In this document: piece by piece, positions 46,989-55,228 of the stretch
Layout: each line of letters starts with the position of its first letter
How positions within the stretch are numbered: the first letter of the stretch is position 1
DNA from: Ruminococcus flavefaciens FD-1
Lineage (GTDB): Bacteria; Bacillota; Clostridia; Oscillospirales; Ruminococcaceae
NCBI GenBank assembly: GCA_000174895.1
Contig: ACOK01000113.1
Location: 1-64,000 of the forward strand
DNA length: 64,000 nucleotides
Reading direction: 5' to 3'
Program-made: the position numbers and the translations under genes
The notes under the pieces: model-generated
What the model was told of the DNA's origin: nothing
Database searches by the model: none
Seen by the model: the letters and a program-made list of their open reading frames with translations, nothing else

Positions 46989-47330
46989 ATGCGTATATTT
47001 GCATTGGAGCTTGATAACGACATCAAAGGTATAGAACGCAGAAAAGCATATATCGAGGGGCTTGTTGAGAAACTTCCGAAGCCTGATATCGTAGTTCTGC
47101 CCGAGCTTGCCATAAGCAGTTATATGGCAAGTCAGAAGATATGGAAACTTGCAGATGACTGCGGTCGTGACGCAAGCCAGTGGACTGTAAGCATAGCAAA
47201 AAAATACAATACCTATATCGGAGCAGGCTATCTCGACAAGGAGAACGGCGACTACTATAACCGCTATATGATCGCAGGTCCTGACGGTGTATGTGGTGTT
47301 GTTACCAAGTCTGAGGGCGAATCCCTCTCT
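46989..47330 (+). pseudogene. 3'-truncated carbon-nitrogen hydrolase (nitrilase family)
   Basis: Starts normally (MRIFALELDNDIKG) and contains the catalytic Glu in DIVVLPELAISSYM. It ends within VVTKSEGE, before the catalytic Lys and Cys regions. The break coincides with the first tRNA-Ser 3' fragment at 47313. The open frame continues to 47468 through non-homologous sequence. Confidence 0.75.
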
Positions 47331-47361
47331 GTCAGCCATAAATCCCTCTCTGTCCGCCATA
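47313..47361 (+). other. Two tandem tRNA-Ser 3'-end fragments (putative att remnants)
   Basis: GAGGG-CGAAT-CCCTC followed by TCTGTCAGCCA (47313-47338), then AATCCCTCTCTGTCCGCCA (47341-47359). They correspond to T-arm plus acceptor strand plus CCA of a tRNA-Ser. No complete tRNA is present. Confidence 0.65.
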
Positions 47362-47417
47362 TAAGTAAAATAATACGCTTGTTGTCGCCCAGCCGACAAA
47401 ACCGAAGGCCACATGAG

Positions 47418-47453
47418 AAAAGGACAGCCGTAAAAAGCTGTCCTTTTGTTTTC
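47418..47453. terminator. Intrinsic terminator after the tRNA-derived fragments
   Basis: AAAAGGACAGC-CGTAAAA-AGCTGTCCTTTT, then GTTTTC. It may be the former terminator of the tRNA gene. Confidence 0.8.
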
Positions 47454-47464
47454 ATCAAAAAAGG

Positions 47465-47493
47465 TTGACAAAGAATACAGAATAGGGTAAAAT
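47465..47493 (+). promoter_or_regulatory. Promoter of the Fic toxin-antitoxin pair
   Basis: TTGACA 47465-47470, 17-base spacer, TAAAAT 47488-47493. Confidence 0.75.
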
Positions 47494-47518
47494 AAGAGCA
47501 GTAAAGGAGTTGAGGACG

Positions 47519-47710
47519 ATGCAGAACGTAACAACTGAAAAAGCCATAAAAAATCAGGTCGCTTCCGCAGAAATGGAAGGGATCCATTTCGATAAGAAAG
47601 CACTGGAAATAATAAGACAGTACGCAGATAACGAGATATCACATGAAGAACTCGTCAGAATAGTAGCACAATCCGTAAGAGGAAGAAACAATGGCAGTCT
47701 ACAGTCTTGA
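47519..47710 (+). CDS. VbhA-like antitoxin of a Fic system
   Basis: A 63-residue helical protein. It carries the class I Fic inhibitory motif [S/T]xxxE[G/N] as SAEMEG (residues 16-21), whose Glu blocks ATP positioning in the toxin. The remaining region (LEIIRQYADNEISHEELVRI) fits the VbhA-like fold. ATG 47519 has AAAGGAG nine bases upstream; an in-frame TTG at 47510 is less likely. It overlaps the toxin gene by 20 bases. Confidence 0.85.
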   Translation: MQNVTTEKAIKNQVASAEMEGIHFDKKALEIIRQYADNEISHEELVRIVAQSVRGRNNGSLQS

Positions 47711-48287
47711 GGGAAGTCAGGATAGCTGCTACCCTGACACTACCGTTCTTGTAAATAAGCTCGACATAAGGACACAGGAACTTCTGACAGAAGCCGAATC
47801 TGTGCTGGTAACTTCATGTTCTGTAAAACTGGAAAAAACAATGAGGTTCGAGAACGTTGACTTTGACTACTACAAGAATCTTCACAGACAGATGTTTTCC
47901 GATCTCTACGACTGGGCAGGCACGGTCAGAAAAATAAACATCTCTAAAAAAGGTACTGTTTTCTGCAACGCTTCGGACATAGAACGCATAGGAACACTAA
48001 AGTTTGAGCGTCTGAAAAAACAGAAGTTTCTGAAAGAAATGAAAAATGATGAGTTTCTTGACGAGTTGACAGACCTATACCATGGACTGAATATGCTGCA
48101 CCCTTTTCGAGAAGGCAACGGAAGGACACTAAGGCTGTTTGTAACACTTCTTGTGAGAAATACAGGCAGAGACATAGACTTCAACAATGCTGACAGCGAC
48201 TTGCTGACAATAGCTACCATAAGAGCTGCACAAGGAGATAAATCACTTCTCAGAAGTGTGTTCGGAGAACTGGTGCTGTCGCCATGA
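47691..48287 (+). CDS. Fic-domain AMP transferase toxin (VbhT/FicT-like)
   Basis: A 198-residue protein. The Fic core (~50-190) has the catalytic motif HPFREGNGRTLR near 139-150, which fully matches HxFx[D/E]GNGRxxR, so it should be active. FicT toxins AMPylate targets such as GyrB and ParE and arrest growth unless bound by the antitoxin. It is stand-alone, without the secretion (BID) domain. The pair lies between tRNA-Ser 3' fragments, as cargo of a former integrative element. The start overlaps the antitoxin end, with GAGGAAG upstream. Confidence 0.92.
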   Translation: MAVYSLEGSQDSCYPDTTVLVNKLDIRTQELLTEAESVLVTSCSVKLEKTMRFENVDFDYYKNLHRQMFSDLYDWAGTVRKINISKKGTVFCNASDIERIGTLKFERLKKQKFLKEMKNDEFLDELTDLYHGLNMLHPFREGNGRTLRLFVTLLVRNTGRDIDFNNADSDLLTIATIRAAQGDKSLLRSVFGELVLSP

Positions 48288-48420
48288 CGACGCAGCCGAC
48301 GACAACAACAAGCGTAACAGACAAGAGGATTTTCGTTTGTTTTCGTTCTCTGAAAAGAACACTCAATAAAACTAAAATAAACAAAAACAGCAGTAAACAG
48401 CCGAAAAGCTGTTCTAACTG

Positions 48421-48479
48421 CTGGAACTCGTGTATACGTTAATAGCGTATCGAGGGTCCGATTCCCTTTCTGTCCGCCA
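48421..48479 (+). other. 3' half of tRNA-Ser(GGA) from the anticodon loop (putative att site)
   Basis: Starts CTGGAAC (loop with anticodon GGA), TCGTG (3' anticodon stem), a long variable arm TATACGTTAATAGCGTAT, T-arm GAGGG-TCCGATT-CCCTT, and TCTGTCC-G-CCA. The sequence upstream cannot form the 5' half. The T-loop has TCC where TTC is invariant. The anticodon-loop joint is typical of tyrosine-recombinase integration. Confidence 0.7.
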
Positions 48480-48487
48480 GAATGGTA

Positions 48488-48540
48488 AAAGAAAAAGGTT
48501 GAATCGCATATGATAATGCGATTCAACCTTTTTCTTTTTA
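48488..48540. terminator. Strong intrinsic terminator
   Basis: AAAAAGGTTGAATCGCAT / ATGCGATTCAACCTTTTT with a short loop, then CTTTTTAT; symmetric enough to act both ways. Confidence 0.88.
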
Positions 48541-48647
48541 TACAGTCAATTACCGTCATCAATTCGTATGAGAAAGCATCATCCATAGTCAAAATAGACA
48601 AATCGTGCAGTCGTTTGTTGTTTATCTACACAAATATTTACTGCCGA

Positions 48648-48740
48648 TGAATGTTTTTGATTGAATTCTCTTGACAATTTTGACACTTGATGATATAATT
48701 CAATCAACATCAATCATATTCATTCACATCCACTCATAAA
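48648..48740 (+). promoter_or_regulatory. Fructose operon promoter with phased operator repeats
   Basis: TTGACA 48671-48676, 17-base spacer, TATAAT 48694-48699. Immediately downstream are four 10-bp direct repeats: CAATCAACAT, CAATCATATT, CATTCACATC, CACTCATAAA (48701-48740). Upstream of the -35 are two inverse half-sites, TGAATG (48648) and TGATTG (48658), also ten bases apart. They are the probable binding sites of the DeoR-type repressor encoded next. Confidence 0.75.
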
Positions 48741-48787
48741 TGTTCGTTTGATAATGATACTATTAAATATTCAGGACGGTGATAATT

Positions 48788-49534
48788 TTGCTTGCAGAAG
48801 AAAGACATAAAATGATACTTAATGCACTCGAAGGTAAAAATGCCGTTACTCTCAGTGAGCTTTGCTCATTACTCGGCGCTTCTGCATCTACCGTGAGGAG
48901 AGATCTTAATCACCTTGCAGAACGCGGACTGCTTATCAAGATACATGGCGGTGCTATGCCCTGCATTGACAAATTCAGCTTTGGAGAACAGAATATTGAA
49001 GAAAAATCTCATCTTTATAATGATGAAAAGACTGCTATAGCTAAGTATGCAGCTTCACTGATAGAAGACGGTGATTTCGTATTCATTGACGCCGGAACAA
49101 CAACTGAAAAAATAATAGACTATATCTCTGCAAAAAACGTCACATTTGTTACCAATGCCTTTGTTCACGCAAAAAAGCTTGCACAAAGAGGCTTCAAAGT
49201 TTTCCTCCCAGCCGGTGAGATAAAGCTTACAACAGAAGCGATCGTCGGCGCAGAGTGTGTCAGCAGCCTTCAGGCTTACAACTTCACAAAAAGCTTCATC
49301 GGAGCAAACGGAATCTCACTTTCTGCCGGAGTTTCCACTCCCGACAGAAATGAGGCGAGCATAAAGGCTGAGGTGATCAGACACAGCAGGACCGCATATA
49401 TCCTTTCGGATCATTCCAAATTCGATCAGATTACCTCAGTAACTTTCACGGATCTTAATAAGGTCATAATAATCACTGATAAACTCAGTGATAAAAAATA
49501 TCTGACAGCTGCAAATATCAAGGAGGTGATGTAG
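48788..49534 (+). CDS. fruR: DeoR-family repressor of the fructose operon (FruR-like)
   Basis: A ~248-residue regulator. The N-terminal HTH (~1-55) reads NAVTLSELCSLLGASASTVRRDL. The C-terminal sugar-phosphate sensor domain (DeoRC) has FIDAGTTTEKIIDYI and FIGANGISLSAGVSTPDRNEA. It likely binds the repeats at its own promoter and is relieved by fructose 1-phosphate. The start is ambiguous: TTG 48788 (GGACGGTG upstream) or GTG 48779. fruK begins one base after its stop. Confidence 0.9.
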   Translation: MLAEERHKMILNALEGKNAVTLSELCSLLGASASTVRRDLNHLAERGLLIKIHGGAMPCIDKFSFGEQNIEEKSHLYNDEKTAIAKYAASLIEDGDFVFIDAGTTTEKIIDYISAKNVTFVTNAFVHAKKLAQRGFKVFLPAGEIKLTTEAIVGAECVSSLQAYNFTKSFIGANGISLSAGVSTPDRNEASIKAEVIRHSRTAYILSDHSKFDQITSVTFTDLNKVIIITDKLSDKKYLTAANIKEVM

Positions 49535-50434
49535 TTGGTATACACTGTAACATTCAACCCTGCCATCGACTATGTTGTACACACAGCTGAAATGAGGCTT
49601 GGCGAAGTTAATCGTTCATCATCGGAGGAAATGTACTTCGGCGGCAAAGGGATAAATGTGTCCATAGTTCTGAATGAGCTAGGTACACCGTCCATTGCTC
49701 TGGGCTTCACCGCAGGCTTCACAGGCGAGGCTATCGAAAACGGTATCAAGGCAATGGGCATAAAATCAGATTTCGTAAGACTGAAAACCGGCAACTCCCG
49801 GATCAATGTCAAGATCAAAGCCGGCGAAGAAACCGAACTCAACGGTCAGGGGCCGCACATAGACGACGAGGCGCTGGAAGCACTTTTCGTAAAGCTGGAC
49901 AAGCTGTCAGACGGTGATACGCTCGTGCTTGCAGGCAGTATCCCTTCCAGTCTTCCATCGGACATCTATGAGAGGATCATGCAGAGACTTTCGGACAGAA
50001 AGATCAGGACAGTTGTTGACGCCACAAATGACCTTCTGCTCAACGTTTTGAAGTACAAGCCCTTCCTCATCAAGCCAAATAATCATGAGCTTGGTGAGAT
50101 GTTCGGAGTAACCCTTTCGGAAGATGAAGAAATAGAGCGCTATGCCCGAAAACTGAAAGACATGGGAGCTATAAATGTTCTGATCTCAATGGCTGGTGAC
50201 GGAGCTATGCTTATTGACGAGAACGGTAAATGCCACCGCTGCGGCGTCTGCAAGGGAAAAGTCAGAAACTCGGTCGGTGCAGGAGATTCCATGGTAGCAG
50301 GTTTTCTGACCGGAGCTCAGAACGGCGACTATGAATACGCATTAAAGCTCGGTACCGCCGCAGGAGGAGCCACAGCTTTCTCAGACGGACTGGCAGTAAA
50401 AACCAAGATCGAAGAGCTGCTCGCTCAGCTCTGA
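49535..50434 (+). CDS. fruK: 1-phosphofructokinase
   Basis: A 299-residue PfkB-family kinase that phosphorylates fructose 1-phosphate from the PTS to fructose 1,6-bisphosphate. It has the family opening VYTVTFNPAIDYVV, GGKGINVSIVLNELG near 36, and the anion-hole/catalytic motif VGAGDSMVAGFLTG near 245 (Asp base). The start is TTG at 49535 with AAGGAGGTGATG upstream; GTG at 49538 is possible. Confidence 0.94.
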   Translation: MVYTVTFNPAIDYVVHTAEMRLGEVNRSSSEEMYFGGKGINVSIVLNELGTPSIALGFTAGFTGEAIENGIKAMGIKSDFVRLKTGNSRINVKIKAGEETELNGQGPHIDDEALEALFVKLDKLSDGDTLVLAGSIPSSLPSDIYERIMQRLSDRKIRTVVDATNDLLLNVLKYKPFLIKPNNHELGEMFGVTLSEDEEIERYARKLKDMGAINVLISMAGDGAMLIDENGKCHRCGVCKGKVRNSVGAGDSMVAGFLTGAQNGDYEYALKLGTAAGGATAFSDGLAVKTKIEELLAQL

Positions 50435-50461
50435 TATTACAACAGTAAGGAGGAATAGCTC

Positions 50462-52381
50462 ATGAGAATTGTAGATCTGCTCAGCAAAAATAGCATCAAG
50501 CTAAACGCTTCCCCAAAGTCAAAATCCGAAGCTATCGATATGCTCATAGACCTTCAGGTAAAAGGCGGAAATATCGCCGATAAGGAAGATTATAAAAAAG
50601 GCATCCTCGCAAGAGAGGAAAAGGGTTCGACCGCTGTTGGCGAAGGAATTGCAATACCACACGCAAAAAGTGAAGCTGTAAAGGCTCCATCACTGGCGGC
50701 AATGACAGTTCCGGATGGAGTTGATTACGAAGCCCTTGATGATGAGCCCTCAAATCTGCTGTTTATGATAGCAGCCCCCAATGACGGAGATGTTCATCTT
50801 GAAGTTCTGTCCAGACTTATGACTATACTCATGGACGAGGATTTCAGAGACGACCTTATGAAAGCCAAGGACGCTGATGAGTTCCTGAAGGTCATCGACG
50901 ATATGGAGAAGGAGAAATATCCCGACGAACCTGCTGCTGAAGAAAGATCCGAAAACGGATATAAAGTTCTTGCGGTAACCGCCTGCCCGACGGGTATTGC
51001 CCACACCTATATGGCTGCCGAGGCTCTTGAAAAAGCAGGCAAAAAGCTGGGCATCTCCATTAAGGTAGAGACAAACGGCTCAGGTGGTGCAAAGAATATC
51101 CTCACTCAGGAGGAGATAGACGCCTGTGACGGAATCATCGTTGCCGCAGACAAGACCGTTTCCATGGCGCGTTTCAACGGCAAAAAAGTCATAAAGACCA
51201 AGGTATCAGATGGTATCAAGATCCCCGAGGAGCTTATAAACCGCATCGAAGCAGGAGACGCTCCCGTATATCATCATGAGGGCGAAGCCGACAGCAGCTC
51301 ATCGAGCACATCTGACAGCGAAGGCTTCGGAAGAAAGCTTTACAAACACCTCATGAACGGCGTTTCAAATATGCTGCCCTTCACTGTTGCAGGAGGCATT
51401 TTTATCGCGATAGCCTTCCTGATAGACTCCTTCGGGGGCGCTCCTCAGGACGGTGATTTCGGTTCCCACCTTGCGACTGCGGCATGGTTCAAGACTATCG
51501 GAAACTACGCTTTCCAGTTCATGATACCTGTGCTTGCAGGATATATCGGACTCAGCATCGCTGACCGCCCCGGCTTCCTTGTCGGTATGGCAGGAGGTGC
51601 AATGGCAGCCGCAGGTGCAACCTTTGCATCTCCGGGAGGAGACGTTCCCTCAGGCTTCCTCGGTGCGCTGCTGGCGGGCTTTATCGGCGGATACTTCACA
51701 CTTTGCCTGGAAAAGGCGTGCAATAAGCTGCCCAAGGCTCTCAACGGTATCAAGCCCGTACTCATTTATCCTCTCGGAGGACTCGCCATTGTCGGCATCA
51801 TGATGTGTGCAGTCAACCCTGTAATGGGCATTCTTAACGACGGTCTCTCCAACTTCCTCAACAGCATGGGCGACTCGAGCAAGATCCTCCTTGGCTGCAT
51901 ACTCGGAGGTATGATGGCGATAGACATGGGCGGTCCCTTTAACAAGGCAGCCTATGTATTCGGCGTTGCTGCTATCTCTCAGGGCAACTTCAATATCATG
52001 GCAGCAGTAATGTTAGGAGGTATGGTCCCCCCTATCGCTATAGCACTGGCTACCACATTCTTCAAAAACAGATTTACCGAGGAGGAACGCAAGAACGGTC
52101 CCGTCAACTACATTATGGGACTCAGCTTCATAACAGAAGGCGCTATCCCCTACGCCGCAGCTGACCCTGCAAGAGTGATCCCCTCCTGTATCGTAGGTGC
52201 GGCAACAGCAGGCGGCATATCAATGGCATTCGACTGTACGCTCAGAGCTCCTCACGGCGGTATATTCGTATTCCCTGTGGTAGGACACCCTCTCCAGTAT
52301 GTTATAGCACTTGCCATCGGCTCAGTAGTTGGAATGTTAATGCTGGCTCTGCTCAAAAAGAAGCATCCTCAGAACGCATAA
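50462..52381 (+). CDS. fruA: PTS fructose-specific EIIABC
   Basis: A 639-residue membrane transporter-kinase. The IIA domain (~1-150) has the phospho-His in GIAIPHAKSEAV near 65. The IIB domain (~165-265) has the Cys in VTACPTGIAHTYMAAEAL near 178. The IIC domain (~290-635) has ~9 TMs, including NGVSNMLPFTVAGGIFIAI and MAIDMGGPFNKAAYVFG. It imports fructose as fructose 1-phosphate. AAGGAGG lies upstream. Domain order A-B-C is the usual Firmicute form. Confidence 0.95.
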   Translation: MRIVDLLSKNSIKLNASPKSKSEAIDMLIDLQVKGGNIADKEDYKKGILAREEKGSTAVGEGIAIPHAKSEAVKAPSLAAMTVPDGVDYEALDDEPSNLLFMIAAPNDGDVHLEVLSRLMTILMDEDFRDDLMKAKDADEFLKVIDDMEKEKYPDEPAAEERSENGYKVLAVTACPTGIAHTYMAAEALEKAGKKLGISIKVETNGSGGAKNILTQEEIDACDGIIVAADKTVSMARFNGKKVIKTKVSDGIKIPEELINRIEAGDAPVYHHEGEADSSSSSTSDSEGFGRKLYKHLMNGVSNMLPFTVAGGIFIAIAFLIDSFGGAPQDGDFGSHLATAAWFKTIGNYAFQFMIPVLAGYIGLSIADRPGFLVGMAGGAMAAAGATFASPGGDVPSGFLGALLAGFIGGYFTLCLEKACNKLPKALNGIKPVLIYPLGGLAIVGIMMCAVNPVMGILNDGLSNFLNSMGDSSKILLGCILGGMMAIDMGGPFNKAAYVFGVAAISQGNFNIMAAVMLGGMVPPIAIALATTFFKNRFTEEERKNGPVNYIMGLSFITEGAIPYAAADPARVIPSCIVGAATAGGISMAFDCTLRAPHGGIFVFPVVGHPLQYVIALAIGSVVGMLMLALLKKKHPQNA

Positions 52382-52412
52382 AACAAATCATTATTATAAG
52401 GAGTGAAAATTT

Positions 52413-52679
52413 ATGGTATCAAAAAAGGTAACTATCGTAAACGCAGAAGGTATGCACATGAGACCCGCAGGTATGATCGCAAAGGCTGTCAAGGCTCATT
52501 CAGAAAGCGAGGTCATTCTCAAAGCCAATGATAAGGACATCAAGGCTAAAAATGTCATGCAGATCATGGCAGCGGGACTCAAAAAGGGCACCGAAGTGGA
52601 AATAGTCGTTAACGGCGGTAACGAGCAGGCAGTTCTTGATGAACTCGCTGCAATGTTCGAGAACGGTTTCGGCGAATAA
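52413..52679 (+). CDS. ptsH: Phosphocarrier protein HPr
   Basis: An 88-residue HPr. The phospho-acceptor His15 is present in AEGMHMRPAG. The regulatory site that is Ser46 in Firmicute HPr is Asn here (AKNVMQIMAAG in place of the LKSIMGVMSLG pattern), so HPr kinase could not phosphorylate it. It transfers phosphate from enzyme I to the fructose EIIA. Encoding HPr and EI at the end of the fructose operon suggests fructose is the main PTS sugar. RBS AAGGAGTG. Confidence 0.93.
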   Translation: MVSKKVTIVNAEGMHMRPAGMIAKAVKAHSESEVILKANDKDIKAKNVMQIMAAGLKKGTEVEIVVNGGNEQAVLDELAAMFENGFGE

Positions 52680-52740
52680 TTCCAAACGAAAATGGGACGG
52701 CATCACTGCTGTCCCATACCTTTAAAGGAGGTGCATCAAT

Positions 52741-54371
52741 ATGACCATTTTCAAAGGCAAGGGAGTTTACGGTGCTGTAGCTATCGGTAAGATCTCTGTT
52801 TTCAAACGAAGGGACACAACTGTAAAGCGAATACACGTCAGGGATACAGCTGCCGAGAAGAAAAGACTGGAAGCCGCAAAGGAAGCGGCAACAGCTCAGC
52901 TTCAGGAAATATATGACAAGGCACTCAAGGAGGTCGGTGAGCAGAATGCTCAGATCTTTGAGATACACATGATGATGATCGAAGATGACGATTACAACGA
53001 GTCCATCGAAAGTATTATCGACACTCAGTCTGTCAATGCAGAATATGCAGTCTCGGTGACCGCCGATAACTTTTCAGAAATGTTCGCGTCTATGGACGAT
53101 GCCTATATGCAGGCGCGCTCCGCAGACGTAAAGGATATATCGAATCGCATTATCGCCTGCCTTTCAGACGACGGTTCTCAGGAGAACAGCAGCGACGAAA
53201 AAGTGATAATCTGTGCAGACGATCTGGCTCCCAGCGAAACCGTTCTGCTGGACAAGAACAAGGTCCTCGCTTTTGTTACATCTCACGGCTCTTCAAATTC
53301 TCACACAGCTATACTGGCAAGGAATATGAATATCCCTGCCGTTATCGGTGCAGGTGATGATTTTCTCTCAGCTGTGTCAGACGGTATGTTTGCCGCAGTT
53401 GACGGATATACCGGTGAGGTATTCCTCTCTCCTGACACCGAGGCTCTCGAAAAACTCGAAACGAAGCAGAAAGAGGACGAGGAAAAGAAGAGGCTTCTCC
53501 AGGAGTTAAAAGGCAAGGAAAACGTTACGCTCGACGGAACAAGGATCAATATTTTTGCCAATATCGGCGGAGTGGATCATATCGGAACAGTTCTTGCCAA
53601 CGACGCAGGAGGAATTGGTCTATTCCGAAGTGAATTTCTCTATCTTGAGAGCAGCGATTATCCGACCGAAGAGCAGCAGTTTGCTGCCTACAAAAAGGTG
53701 CTTGAAAGCATGGCTGGCAAAAAGGTCATTATACGTACTCTTGACATCGGCGCTGACAAGAAGGTGGATTATTTTGATCTCGCAAAGGAGGACAATCCTG
53801 CCCTCGGTTTCAGAGCTATAAGGATCTGTCTCACTCGTCCAGAGATATTCAGGACACAGCTCCGTGCCCTTTACAGGGCTTCCGCATTCGGCAAGCTTGG
53901 TATCATGTTCCCTATGATAACAAGTGTATCGGAGGTAGAACAGATCAAAAAAATATGCGCAGAGGTCAGAGAGGAGCTCCGCACTGACGGAGTAGACTTC
54001 GATGAAAACGCAGAACTCGGTATAATGATCGAAACTCCCGCAGCAGCTGTCATAAGCGATAAACTTGCTCCTCTTGTTGACTTTTTCAGCGTAGGTACCA
54101 ATGACCTGACACAATACACTCTCGCCTGTGACAGGCAAAACAGTGCCGTTGAACAGTTCGTTGATACACACCATGAAGCTATTCTCCGGCTCATAGAAAT
54201 TTCTGCAAAAATGCCCATGCAAATGGTGCGTGGATAGGTATATGCGGCGAACTTGCAGCTGACACAAGTCTTACCGAAACATTCCTGAGAATGGGTATAG
54301 ACGAGCTTTCAGTTTCGCCTTCCTTTGTACTCAAGGTCAGAGACGCAGTAAGACACACTGATCTCTCCTGA
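52741..54371 (+). pseudogene. ptsI: PTS enzyme I (ptsI), frame broken near the C-terminus
   Basis: Enzyme I transfers phosphate from PEP to HPr. The first 498 codons are intact: phospho-His in TSHGSSNSHTAILARN near 187, the PEP-binding RSEFLYLE and EDNPALGFRAIR, and SVGTNDLTQYTLACDRQN near 451. The open frame stops at 54237, but ICGELAADTSLTETFLRMGI continues in the next frame to 54371. Adding one A to the five-A run at 54207-54211 would restore a 543-residue protein (AKNAHANGAWIGICGE). The missing part includes the catalytic Cys near 500. Consensus error, mutation or slippage are possible. Confidence 0.88.
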
Positions 54372-54386
54372 TAATTAAACCAAACA

Positions 54387-54437
54387 AAAAAGCGCCTGTA
54401 ACTGTGATATGAGTATCGCTGTTACAGGCGCTTTTAA
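54387..54437 (+). terminator. Intrinsic terminator of the fructose operon
   Basis: AAAGCGCCTGTAAC (54389-54402) / GTTACAGGCGCTTTT (54421-54435) with an 18-base loop. Confidence 0.85.
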
Positions 54438-54439
54438 TA

Positions 54440-54619
54440 TTAAGGCAGCACCGCACAAAGCACACCTGACGGCTTTGCACTGAATCTGCTTGCATATTTT
54501 CCGTCATCTTGCACAGAAATCCCTTGACATACGTAAGTATGCCTGCGAAATTTCTATACAATCTGACGAAAAATCTGTCGGCGCATCTTCAGCACAATCT
54601 TTGTGCGGTGCTGCCTTAA
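54440..54619. repeat. 180-bp TTAA-ended foldback element, copy A
   Basis: Starts TTAAGGCAGCACCGCACAAAG and ends CTTTGTGCGGTGCTGCCTTAA, its inverse. Internal segments also pair (AGAAAT/ATTTCT, CATACGTAAGTATG), so the whole can fold as one long imperfect hairpin. No coding capacity. It lies directly after the fru terminator. A second copy is at 55199 in the same orientation, and an ends-only copy at 37770. Confidence 0.9.
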
Positions 54620-54686
54620 TTCTTTCGGAGATCAAAACGATTTTAAGTCAGGTGTACTTGAGTCATATCAATCTGCTCCGCAACTG

Positions 54687-54845
54687 CTACAGCTGCACGT
54701 TAAACAGTTCATGCCCCAATTCTTCCTCAAGCTTCTTTATTTCTTTAGACAGCGACGGCTGCGAGATATGCAGGCGCTCGGCCGCCCTTGTCATGTTTTC
54801 TTCTCTTGCAATGGCGAGAAAGTAACGTAAGACACGTATTTCCAT
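54687..54845 (-). pseudogene. Truncated LysR-family regulator (HTH only)
   Basis: ATG at 54845 with AGGAGGTGTGCT upstream, then [19 protein letters not shown] and [20 protein letters not shown], a complete LysR HTH. It ends after GHELFNVQL at a TAG, about 240 residues short. The homology stops ~70 bases from foldback copy A. It is divergent from the small-protein and hydrolase genes, the usual position of the regulator of such a cluster. Confidence 0.82.
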
Positions 54846-54985
54846 AGCACACCTCCAATATTTCTATTATCATTATAACCTGTTTTGTTATTCCTGGCAA
54901 GAATTACAAGCAATTACATATAGATATTTTACATATCCGAAAAAATGTGATATACTTAAATCACAGAAACACGGAGGTGGTGAAA

Positions 54986-55228
54986 ATGGCAAACGCAGCC
55001 GACAAAATGTCGGTCATGACCGACAATCTCAGGGATATGGGCTTGGACGATGAAAGCGTAGTGAAATGCCTGCAAATGGTCGAAAGCGGACAATATCAGG
55101 CACTTGACTGTTTTCTGAAAAGCTATCGTCAAACGCTACTTGACAGCGTTCACAAGTATAACGACCGCATCGACTGCCTCGACTATTTCGCCTACACATT
55201 AAGGCAACACCGCACAAAGCCCGACTAA
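54986..55228 (+). CDS. Small protein whose C-terminus is supplied by the foldback repeat
   Basis: An 80-residue soluble helical protein, MANAADKMSVMTDNLRDMGL... through IDCLDYFAYTL. Small proteins with this ending occur beside LysR genes in clostridia, function unknown. The last ~9 residues (RQHRTKPD) and the stop lie inside repeat copy B, which begins at 55199. The original protein probably ended a few residues further on, so function may be kept. GGAGGTGGTGAAA precedes ATG 54986. Confidence 0.65.
   Translation: MANAADKMSVMTDNLRDMGLDDESVVKCLQMVESGQYQALDCFLKSYRQTLLDSVHKYNDRIDCLDYFAYTLRQHRTKPD

Larger units (their letters stand above)
48288..48787. other. Gene-free region: tRNA remnant, terminator and fru promoter
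   Basis: Holds the tRNA-Ser 3' half (48421-48479), a strong terminator, and the fructose operon control region, each listed separately. 48288-48420 shows nothing recognisable. Confidence 0.7.

Noticed and set aside
47331-47468. C-terminal extension of the nitrilase-like protein
   Set aside because: The frame continues only through tRNA-derived sequence and a terminator; no homology to the family.
48421-48479. Functional tRNA-Ser gene
   Set aside because: The 5' half is missing and the T-loop has lost an invariant base; only a remnant can be supported.
53620-54267. Antisense 215-codon open frame in ptsI
   Set aside because: Shadow of ptsI; no independent support.
54500-54560. Promoter inside the foldback repeat (TTGACA ... 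TATACAAT)
   Set aside because: The spacing of the two boxes is far too long and both lie in paired hairpin arms.
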